From an uncultured Ruminococcus sp. (GTDB taxonomy: Bacteria > Bacillota > Clostridia > Oscillospirales > Acutalibacteraceae), in the NCBI GenBank assembly GCA_902783815.1, contig CACZSM010000316.1, positions 1-11,213 of the forward strand: a stretch of 11,213 nt of DNA, written 5' to 3'. Shown here in pieces: positions 6,182 to 11,213 of this stretch. Under the pieces are notes generated by a model, which did no database searches, had not been told where the DNA came from, and worked only from the letters and a program-made list of their open reading frames with translations. Position numbers and translations under genes: made by a program. Positions within the stretch are counted from its first letter, which is position 1; the number at the start of each line of letters is the position of its first letter.

Positions 6182-7837
6182 TCAGATCACACTCATTGCC
6201 TCAAGGAAAAGGAACTTAGTATTATCCCAGTCAACAGCCCTTTCAAAGATGCCGTTAAGTTCCCTGTAGGTTGCGACAGAGTTTGCAGCCTGGTTTGAAA
6301 CAAGTTCCACGCATAGTCCTGGTCTGTCACAGGAATATCTGAACCAGTTTTCGAGGCCGCCGCTGTAATCAGCCATATCCGTAGTATTTTCAAATGTCTG
6401 CAGGCCGCATTTACTTGCAAGAGCATTTGTCAGCTTCCAGTCATCCGTCACTTCACCGTTTCCGGAATCCCTCCAGTATATTCCGCCTCCGACTATGTGC
6501 ATATCAAGCATCCACAGGAAGTCATTTTCGTCACAAAGGCTGATAATTGCCTGAGTTTCCTTTTCACTTGCGGCGCTGTCTCCGGCATACTGTTCATCAC
6601 CCGGAGAAAGTGTCTGTTCCGAATACTGTTCATACCAGTAGAACGGGAAGTTCCTGTTCAGATTCACGCCGTTTGCATTGAGCTTATACGCATCGTGGTC
6701 GAAATCATCATAACCGATAAGAGGTTCAGCGCCTGCTGTTGATATATCAAGACCGTCCGGGTTGCACATCGGCACGAAATAGAGAGTATATTCAGACAGA
6801 AGTTCCCTGACATCATATCCCCAGTATTCTCTGTCTCTTACATATGATTCAGCAAATTCCTCTATACATCTCATAGTGAAGTTTATAGTAATATTTTCCC
6901 TTGAATGTATGCCGGATACTACAAGAGCCTTTTTATCACCTGTTCCGAGGGTGAGGCATCTTATACTGCTGCCTTTTTCGCTTCTGCTTATTATTTCCTG
7001 ATCGAGAATATCCGGATATTTTTCGCACAGGGCATCAATCTCATCATAAACCTTGTCGGTATCCGGCACCGTATCATATTTCACTATATTTTCGCCCTCA
7101 CGGAAAAGAGGCTTCTCAGATTCCGGAAGAGGAATAACTGTAACTTCGCAGGAATCGGATTTTCCATTAGGGGTTTTCACGGTAATTGTTGCTTTGCCTA
7201 CAGCCTTTGCATGGATAGTGCCGTCAGTAGATACATCAACAATATTGTCATCTGACCAGTACCAGGTGAAATTACGGTCATTGGCATCAGATGGGGAGAT
7301 AGTAGCATAGATACTGCTGTATTTACCCTCCTTAATTGATATCTCATGGGTATTGAGTTTTATTTCTGTAACGGCAACAGGTTTTTTCTCTTCTTTTTTT
7401 CCAAGTGAGACTGTAACAGTGATACTGTCGCCTTTTTTAAATTCAGTACCGGTCGTCAAGGATTGCTTTATAACTATATCTTTTTTGACTGTATCATTAT
7501 ACTCATTTTCGATCACAGCTATAAGACCAATATCGCTGATAATTTTTTTAGCTTCCTGCAGGGTCTTACCGGAAAGCTCAGGCATTTTCTGGATATCAGC
7601 TGAACTGCTTTCATCCATGCTGCTTTCATTCGTGCTGCTTTTATCTATGCTGCTTTCAGCTTTGCTTGATTCGTCTGAGCTGTTTTCCGACGATCTTTCA
7701 AGATTAAAGGTTTCGAGCGTGCTGCTTTGTGAAGATGAAGGATCCTCTCTGTACAAAGGTACCTGTTCTTCGCAGCCAGCGGCAGCAAGGCACAGTATAG
7801 CCGAGACAAGAACAGCGGATGTAATTTTTCTTTTCAT
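6182..7837 (-). CDS. Lipoprotein with PASTA-like, Big_2-like and M14 zinc carboxypeptidase domains
   Basis: The 551-residue protein starts with a lipoprotein signal (MKRK, hydrophobic core, lipobox AAGC with Cys22), so it should be anchored outside the membrane. Residues 33-82 are a Ser/Glu/Asp-rich linker with a 5-residue period (ESSxx). Residues about 85-147 resemble a PASTA domain (MPELSGKTLQEAKKIISDIGL ... TGTEFKKGDSITVTVS), and 155-236 a bacterial Ig-like Big_2 domain (KLNTHEISIKEG ... GKATITV). From about 255 comes an M14 peptidase: HSRE zinc motif (H311, E314), NPDG, NLNRNF (R395, substrate carboxylate), third zinc ligand in DMH (H447) and catalytic Glu in CVELV (E511). All catalytic residues are present. 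Cell-wall peptide or general peptide substrates are both possible; PASTA suggests the wall. Start supported by AGGAG 10-11 nt upstream. Confidence 0.9.
   Translation of the reverse strand: MKRKITSAVLVSAILCLAAAGCEEQVPLYREDPSSSQSSTLETFNLERSSENSSDESSKAESSIDKSSTNESSMDESSSADIQKMPELSGKTLQEAKKIISDIGLIAVIENEYNDTVKKDIVIKQSLTTGTEFKKGDSITVTVSLGKKEEKKPVAVTEIKLNTHEISIKEGKYSSIYATISPSDANDRNFTWYWSDDNIVDVSTDGTIHAKAVGKATITVKTPNGKSDSCEVTVIPLPESEKPLFREGENIVKYDTVPDTDKVYDEIDALCEKYPDILDQEIISRSEKGSSIRCLTLGTGDKKALVVSGIHSRENITINFTMRCIEEFAESYVRDREYWGYDVRELLSEYTLYFVPMCNPDGLDISTAGAEPLIGYDDFDHDAYKLNANGVNLNRNFPFYWYEQYSEQTLSPGDEQYAGDSAASEKETQAIISLCDENDFLWMLDMHIVGGGIYWRDSGNGEVTDDWKLTNALASKCGLQTFENTTDMADYSGGLENWFRYSCDRPGLCVELVSNQAANSVATYRELNGIFERAVDWDNTKFLFLEAMSVI
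7605..7694 (-). repeat. Six imperfect 15-bp tandem repeats coding the ESSxx linker
   Basis: Units of 15 bp begin at 7605, 7620, 7635, 7650, 7665 and 7680; the first four start CTGCTTT on the plus strand and differ at only a few bases, the last two are more diverged. They encode the pentapeptide-repeat linker of the carboxypeptidase lipoprotein on the minus strand. The period is a multiple of three, so copy-number change would lengthen or shorten the linker without a frameshift. Confidence 0.8.
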
Positions 7838-7866
7838 ATTAACATAAACTCCTGATCATATAATTA

Positions 7867-8018
7867 GGGAACCTCTGAAAACCTCCTTCACGATCATTCT
7901 GCTGTCAATATTCCCGTATGCTTGGTTGTCAAATACGGTATTACTGCGGCTTTCCGCCTCGCCTGCGAAAAAATTTACGGATGCAAACTGATTCATGTCC
8001 CGGTTTTCAGAGAATCCC
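7867..8018. repeat. 152-bp element with 17-bp terminal inverted repeats (MITE-like or structured leader)
   Basis: The left end (7867-7883, GGGAACCTCTGAAAACC) and the reverse complement of the right end (8002-8018) agree at 15 of 17 positions. Inside are smaller hairpins: CCGTAT/ATACGG (7914-7919 / 7933-7938) and GCGG-CTTT-CCGC (7946-7957). The element fills most of the leader between the minus-strand promoter (8040-8068) and the carboxypeptidase start. It has the shape of a miniature inverted-repeat element with no transposase, but no clear target-site duplication is visible at the ends (TTA on the left, ATT on the right). It could instead be a structured 5' leader RNA. One frame stays open across it on the minus strand, without a good ribosome binding site. 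Confidence 0.5.
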
Positions 8019-8039
8019 ATTTTAGAAAACCGTTTTGAA

Positions 8040-8068
8040 ATTATAGCACACAATTTCTGTTTTGTCAA
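8040..8068 (-). promoter_or_regulatory. Consensus sigma-A promoter of the carboxypeptidase gene
   Basis: On the minus strand TTGACA (8068-8063) and TATAAT (8045-8040) are separated by exactly 17 bp, a full match to both hexamers. The transcript would start near 8033 and have a leader of about 195 nt before the ATG at 7837. It is divergent from the queuosine operon promoter, with 47 bp between the two -35 boxes (8069-8115) in which I see no further signal. Confidence 0.85.
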
Positions 8069-8115
8069 AACTCACAACAATACAATACAGGAAGTAAATT
8101 AAGTTATATAAGGCG

Positions 8116-8144
8116 TTGACGAAATGATAAACAGGGTATATAAT
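8116..8144 (+). promoter_or_regulatory. queD: Sigma-A promoter of the preQ1 biosynthesis operon
   Basis: TTGACG (8116-8121) and TATAAT (8139-8144) are separated by 17 bp, giving 11 of 12 consensus positions. Transcription would start near 8151, leaving a leader of about 195 nt before the queD ATG at 8348. Confidence 0.88.
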
Positions 8145-8150
8145 AGTATG

Positions 8151-8333
8151 GGTTAATTATCAGACCATGACAGTTCGTTTGCACCATCCTGTCATTAAAC
8201 AAAACCAGGGCTGTTTTTCTTTATTATTACTTCTTATGCGGCTGTACGATCTGCGGCGGCATGGAATGTTGTTGTTCTGCCCTTGATTTGTATGCTATGG
8301 TGCATCTGCTTTGCAGATGCTTTTATTTTTTTT
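8151..8333 (+). ncRNA. Candidate preQ1 riboswitch, class III-like, in the queD leader
   Basis: A perfect 7-bp hairpin pairs ATGACAG (8167-8173) with CTGTCAT (8189-8195). Its 15-nt loop contains TGCACCAT (8180-8187), perfectly complementary to ATGGTGCA (8297-8304), which predicts a pseudoknot. Between them, 8199-8211 pairs with 8279-8291 (11 of 13 positions, including AGGGC/GCCCT), a stem that would bring the pseudoknot partners together. A hairpin-loop pseudoknot with a large extra stem in the second loop is the layout known for class III preQ1 riboswitches, which were described from Ruminococcaceae. The operon below makes preQ1. The tail AAACAAAACC also resembles class I tails, so a class I variant is the alternative. 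Ligand identity is inferred. Confidence 0.6.
8302..8333 (+). terminator. Intrinsic terminator before queD (likely riboswitch expression platform)
   Basis: A perfect 8-bp stem, GCATCTGC (8302-8309) and GCAGATGC (8313-8320), with a TTT loop is followed by TTTTATTTTTTTT (8321-8333). It lies directly before the queD ribosome binding site GAGGTGA (8334-8340), in a transcribed leader with no gene upstream, so it must be conditional. Its first three bases (8302-8304) are also the last three of the predicted pseudoknot strand. ATCTGC also occurs at 8249-8254 and could pair with the terminator's 3' arm (8313-8318). Confidence 0.85.
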
Positions 8334-8347
8334 GAGGTGATATCAAT

Positions 8348-8770
8348 ATGCACACTCTGAAAACCTCCGCTGCCTTTGACAGCGCCCACTTCCTGCATGG
8401 ATATAAGGGCAAATGTGCCAATATTCACGGGCACCGCTGGATAATTGAAATTGAAGCCGGAGCAGACTCGCTTGTACAGTCAGGCGAGAAAAGAGGTATG
8501 GTCATAGACTTCGGTGACTTGAAAGCTGCTCTCCGTGATCTTGCGGATGCCTTTGACCATACTCTGATATTTGAAAAGGGATCTCTGAAAAACACTACTG
8601 TTACTGCTCTGTCGGAAGAGGGATTTTCTCTCAGGGAAGTAGAGTTTCGTCCGACCGCCGAAAATTTTGCAGAATACTTCTTTAACATACTTGAAGAAAA
8701 AGGTCTGCCGATGCTGAGCTGTACAGTCTATGAAACGCCGGAAAACTGTGCAGTATTCAGAAAGGGGTGA
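8348..8770 (+). CDS. queD: 6-carboxy-5,6,7,8-tetrahydropterin synthase
   Basis: QueD converts 7,8-dihydroneopterin triphosphate to 6-carboxytetrahydropterin in the queuosine pathway. The 140-residue protein has the PTPS-fold zinc ligands H14, H27 and H29 (SAHFLHGY ... CANIHGH), with catalytic Cys23 four residues before H27. The motif FDHTLI (D70, H71) completes the usual catalytic dyad, PTAEN follows at 102-106, and Glu129 in YETPE is the pterin-anchoring glutamate. The ribosome binding site GAGGTGA lies 7 nt before the ATG and directly after the leader terminator. Position as first gene of a que operon makes QueD far more likely than an animal-type pyruvoyltetrahydropterin synthase. It is followed by queE after 6 nt. 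Confidence 0.95.
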   Translation: MHTLKTSAAFDSAHFLHGYKGKCANIHGHRWIIEIEAGADSLVQSGEKRGMVIDFGDLKAALRDLADAFDHTLIFEKGSLKNTTVTALSEEGFSLREVEFRPTAENFAEYFFNILEEKGLPMLSCTVYETPENCAVFRKG

Positions 8771-8776
8771 TTTGAG

Positions 8777-9436
8777 ATGTTTCCTGTTGCTGAAAAATTC
8801 GTCAGTATAAACGGTGAGGGCGCTCACAGCGGAGAGATAGCGGTTTTCATACGCTTCCGCGGATGCAATTTATGCTGCTCATACTGTGATACAAAATGGG
8901 CTAACAGCTCAGATGTACCTGTTGAGATGATGTCTGCTCAGGCTATTGCAGACTATGTTAAAAAAACAGGCGCGGTAAATGTTACTCTTACAGGAGGAGA
9001 ACCGCTGCTTCAGAAGGATGTCTATGAGCTTACTGATATTCTGATATCACAGGGATGCAGGGTCGAGATAGAGACAAACGGCAGCATACCAATAAAAATT
9101 CCTGCAAATACAAAGTACAGACCTGTTTTTACAATGGATTACAAGCTTCCATGCAGTGAAATGGAGAGCAGGATGTGCCTTGATAACTTTGAACTGCTGA
9201 ATGAACATGATACAGTAAAATTCGTCAGCGGAAGTATATCCGATCTCAGAAGAGCAAGAGAGGTTATCAGAAAATACGGTCTTGCAGAGCGTTGTCATGT
9301 TTTTATCAGTCCGGTATTCGGCAGTATAGATCCTGCTGATATCGTTTCATATATGACGGATTACAAAATGAATAATGTACGCCTACAGCTCCAGATGCAC
9401 AAATTCATCTGGGATCCCCAGAAAAGAGGAGTTTGA
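8777..9436 (+). CDS. queE: 7-carboxy-7-deazaguanine synthase (radical SAM)
   Basis: QueE rearranges 6-carboxytetrahydropterin to 7-carboxy-7-deazaguanine. The 219-residue protein begins PVAEKFVSINGEGAHSGE, the typical QueE N-terminus. It has the radical SAM cluster motif C30-x3-C34-x2-C37 (GCNLCCSYCDT), an extra Cys at 33, and the SAM-binding TGGEPLLQ. The C-terminal QLQMHKFIW matches the family end. The ribosome binding site is the AGAAAGGGGTGA that also contains the queD stop, so the two genes are coupled. The stop at 9434-9436 lies 4 nt before folE. The cluster motif is the common CX3CX2C form, not the long insertion form of some QueE proteins. Confidence 0.95.
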   Translation: MFPVAEKFVSINGEGAHSGEIAVFIRFRGCNLCCSYCDTKWANSSDVPVEMMSAQAIADYVKKTGAVNVTLTGGEPLLQKDVYELTDILISQGCRVEIETNGSIPIKIPANTKYRPVFTMDYKLPCSEMESRMCLDNFELLNEHDTVKFVSGSISDLRRAREVIRKYGLAERCHVFISPVFGSIDPADIVSYMTDYKMNNVRLQLQMHKFIWDPQKRGV

Positions 9437-9440
9437 AAAT

Positions 9441-10010
9441 ATGGATATAAAAGCAATTGAATATCATGTTGCAGGTCTGCTTAAAGCTATCGGAGAGGAT
9501 CCGGAAAGAGAGGGACTGCGTGAAACGCCGGAAAGAGTGGCAAGAATGATACAGGAGGTTTTGGAGGGTACTGCCTACAGTAATCACGAAATTGCGCAGA
9601 TGTTCGGCAAGACCTTTGCGGCAGAGGAAAATGATAATGAGGATAGTGCGGTAGTAATGAAGGATATATCGGTATTCAGCTACTGTGAGCATCATCTTGC
9701 ACTGATGTATGATATGAAGGTCAATGTAGCGTACATACCACACGGCAGAGTGCTTGGACTTAGCAAGATCGCAAGGATATGCGATATGGCAGCAAAAAGA
9801 TTACAGCTTCAGGAAAGACTTGGAAGAGATATCGCAGAGATAATATCAGAAGCCGCCGGAACAGAGGATGTTGCTGTTGCAATAAGCGGATGTCATAGCT
9901 GTATGACGGCAAGAGGTATAAAAAATACTCCGGCAAAAACTGTAACAACGGTTTTCAGAGGAAAATTCCGGAGTGATGACAGTCTGAAAAAATTAGTTGA
10001 AATTGTCTGA
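9441..10010 (+). CDS. folE: GTP cyclohydrolase I
   Basis: FolE opens GTP to 7,8-dihydroneopterin triphosphate, the first step of queuosine (and folate) synthesis. The 189-residue protein shows GEDPEREGLRETPERVARM near the N-terminus, the zinc-binding C82 and H85 (YCEHHLA), the GLSKIARI helix, KRLQLQERL, and the third zinc ligand C154 in GCHSCMTARGI. This is the zinc-dependent type IA form. An in-frame upstream ATG at 9375 exists inside queE, but ATG 9441 was chosen because AGAGGAG lies about 9 nt before it and the family N-terminus begins here. The motif after CEHH is LALMYD, where LLPFFG is usual. Its place between queE and queC suggests a role in queuosine supply; a housekeeping folE may exist elsewhere. 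Confidence 0.95.
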   Translation: MDIKAIEYHVAGLLKAIGEDPEREGLRETPERVARMIQEVLEGTAYSNHEIAQMFGKTFAAEENDNEDSAVVMKDISVFSYCEHHLALMYDMKVNVAYIPHGRVLGLSKIARICDMAAKRLQLQERLGRDIAEIISEAAGTEDVAVAISGCHSCMTARGIKNTPAKTVTTVFRGKFRSDDSLKKLVEIV

Positions 10011-10021
10011 GGAGAGCAAAT

Positions 10022-10699
10022 ATGAAAGCATTGGTTTTATTCAGCGGCGGTACAGACAGTACGACTTGTCTTGCGCTTGCTGTAAATAAATACGGAGCGG
10101 AAAATGTACTTGCGCTATCCGTAAGGTACGGTCAGAAGCACATAAAAGAGATTGAGGCTGCAAGAACTATTGCAGCCCGTTACGGAGTAAAATACAGGGA
10201 GCTTGATCTTTCGGTTATATTTGAGGGTTCCGACTGCTCACTTTTGCAGTGTTCGGACAAGGAAATACCAGAGGAAAGCTATGCGGAACAGATCGCAAAA
10301 ACAAATGGTTCGCCTGTTTCGACATATGTGCCGTTCAGAAACGGATTATTTTTGTCCTCAGCGGCAAGCATTGCTCTTTCAAACGGATGCAGTGTGATAT
10401 ATTACGGCGCGCATATGGATGATGCGGCAGGCAACGCTTATCCGGATTGCAGTATGGAATTCAATGAAGCCATAAATTCAGCAATACATCTCGGCAGCGG
10501 CAAACAGCTCAGTGTAGAAGCTCCGTTTATTGGTAAAAACAAAGCTGATATCATTGGTATAGGTCTGAAGCTCGGTGTACCATATGAGCTTACATGGAGC
10601 TGCTATGAGGGCAATGACCGTCCATGCGGAAAATGTGGTACCTGCCGCGACAGAGCCGCAGCTTTCCTTGCAAACGGAATAAAGGATCCTGCTCTTTAA
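10022..10699 (+). CDS. queC: 7-cyano-7-deazaguanine synthase
   Basis: QueC converts 7-carboxy-7-deazaguanine to preQ0 with ammonia and two ATP. The 225-residue protein starts with the PP-loop ATPase motif ALVLFSGGTDSTT (residues 3-15); most QueC proteins read SGGLDS or SGGQDS here. It has YVPFRNG (102-108), YYGAHMDDAAGNAYPDC (127-143), and the zinc-binding cysteines C194, C202, C205 and C208 in the WSCYEG ... PCGKCGTCRDR block. A GGAGAGCAAATATG site precedes the start, 11 nt after the folE stop. Length and motifs are full, with no sign of truncation. Confidence 0.96.
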   Translation: MKALVLFSGGTDSTTCLALAVNKYGAENVLALSVRYGQKHIKEIEAARTIAARYGVKYRELDLSVIFEGSDCSLLQCSDKEIPEESYAEQIAKTNGSPVSTYVPFRNGLFLSSAASIALSNGCSVIYYGAHMDDAAGNAYPDCSMEFNEAINSAIHLGSGKQLSVEAPFIGKNKADIIGIGLKLGVPYELTWSCYEGNDRPCGKCGTCRDRAAAFLANGIKDPAL

Positions 10700-10728
10700 G
10701 AAATATTACGAAAGGAAGTCAACGGACA

Positions 10729-11213
10729 ATGGAAGGCAGAAAAGAAAATGAAAGAGGCAGTATAAGTCTGCTCGGCAAACAAAAGGTTAGTTATCCGCAG
10801 GATTATTCACCGGAGGTACTCGAAACATTTCCAAACAAGCATACGGATAATGACTACTTTGTGAAATTCAACTGTCCGGAGTTTACAAGCCTTTGTCCTA
10901 TCACGGGACAGCCGGATTTTGCTGCTGTCTATATATCGTATATACCGGATAAGCTGATGGTCGAAAGCAAATCCTTGAAGCTCTATCTTTTCAGCTTCCG
11001 AAATCATGGGGACTTTCATGAGGACTGTATGAATATCATTATGAAAGACCTCATAAAGCTGATGGATCCTAAGTATATAGAGGTATGGGGCAAATTTCTT
11101 CCGAGGGGCGGGATATCTATCGACCCATACTGCAATTACGGCAGACCAGGTACAAAATGGGAGCAGCTTGCATGGGAAAGACTTTCAGGTCATGATATGT
11201 ACCCTGAAAGCAT
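10729..11213 (+). CDS. queF: NADPH-dependent preQ0 reductase, 3'-truncated by the window
   Basis: QueF reduces the nitrile of preQ0 to the amine preQ1, the last pathway step before tRNA insertion. The ATG at 10729 follows AAAGGAAG with about 10 nt spacing and lies 29 nt after the queC stop. The 161 visible residues include the active-site FTSLCPITGQPDFA (catalytic Cys56, Asp63), the VESKSLKLYLFSFRNHGDFHE block typical of QueF (Glu79, His96), and a C-terminal PRGGISIDPY element. The short N-terminus before the catalytic Cys points to the small unimodular (type I, YkvM-like) form. The reading frame is open to the window end; only a few residues should be missing. Confidence 0.95.
   Translation, partial: MEGRKENERGSISLLGKQKVSYPQDYSPEVLETFPNKHTDNDYFVKFNCPEFTSLCPITGQPDFAAVYISYIPDKLMVESKSLKLYLFSFRNHGDFHEDCMNIIMKDLIKLMDPKYIEVWGKFLPRGGISIDPYCNYGRPGTKWEQLAWERLSGHDMYPES

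Noticed and set aside
7353..7847. Plus-strand 164-codon frame rich in Ser/Leu opposite the carboxypeptidase gene
   Set aside because: It reflects the antisense of the Ser/Glu linker and PASTA region; no ribosome binding site or family motif.
7856..8068. 70-codon minus-strand open frame as an ordinary gene
   Set aside because: Its first ATG lies inside the -35 box of a consensus promoter, later ATGs lack a ribosome binding site, and it coincides with the inverted-repeat element. Kept only as a low-confidence observation.
8207..8220. Possible early terminator: CCTG (8188-8191) with CAGG (8206-8209), then a T-run
   Set aside because: Only four pairs with a 14-nt loop and an imperfect T-run; too weak beside the strong hairpin at 8302-8333.
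8480..8827. Minus-strand frame of 115 codons over queD/queE
   Set aside because: Antisense to two well-supported genes, with no motif or ribosome binding site.
9375..9440. Upstream ATG that would extend folE by 22 residues into queE
   Set aside because: No ribosome binding site, overlaps queE in another frame, and the FolE family N-terminus begins at the 9441 ATG, which has AGAGGAG upstream.
1..11213. CRISPR arrays, tRNA/rRNA genes, transposases, phage or defence genes
   Set aside because: None seen on either strand; the only direct repeats are the 15-bp coding repeats at 7605-7694, and the only mobile-like structure is the 152-bp inverted-repeat element.

Overview
The window looks like a chromosomal segment of a low-to-moderate GC Firmicute, most likely an Oscillospiraceae/Ruminococcus-type gut clostridium. 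This rests on the overall style of the proteins, the strong purine-type Shine-Dalgarno sites, a stand-alone IMP cyclohydrolase in the purine operon, and a Ser/Glu-rich linker plus Big_2-type domain in a surface lipoprotein. The taxonomic call is an inference; no 16S or marker search was possible.

Region 1 (1-4411, minus strand) is a tightly packed purine operon transcribed right to left: purE, purF, purM, purN, a PF07826-type IMP cyclohydrolase (PurO-like), and the first ten codons of what looks like a monofunctional AICAR transformylase (purH-type). Gaps are 2-15 nt until the last junction (21 nt). A weak promoter with an inverted repeat near the start site lies upstream of purE (about 4446-4491), next to a strong hairpin terminator (4491-4530) that ends the preceding operon.

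Region 2 (4557-6110, minus strand) is a two-gene membrane operon: a short NfeD-like protein followed by an SPFH/stomatin-like (slipin/QmcA-type) protein, a classical partner pair. A perfect 7-1-7 palindrome lies between the candidate promoter and the NfeD start.

Region 3 (6182-8068, minus strand) is a single gene for a lipoprotein with a PASTA-like domain, a Big_2-like domain and an M14 zinc carboxypeptidase. It has a consensus sigma-A promoter (8040-8068) and a leader of about 195 nt that consists mostly of a 152-bp element with near-perfect 17-bp terminal inverted repeats. That element is either a MITE-like insertion or a structured regulatory leader.

Region 4 (8116-11213, plus strand) is a complete GTP-to-preQ1 operon: queD, queE, folE, queC, queF (the last runs off the window). 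It is driven by a perfect-spacing sigma-A promoter divergent from that of the carboxypeptidase. The leader of about 195 nt has a hairpin whose loop is complementary over 8 nt to a downstream segment, a long stem that would bring those two parts together, and an intrinsic terminator immediately before the queD ribosome binding site. The topology and the genes controlled point to a preQ1 riboswitch, most like class III, and this is the most interesting signal in the window.
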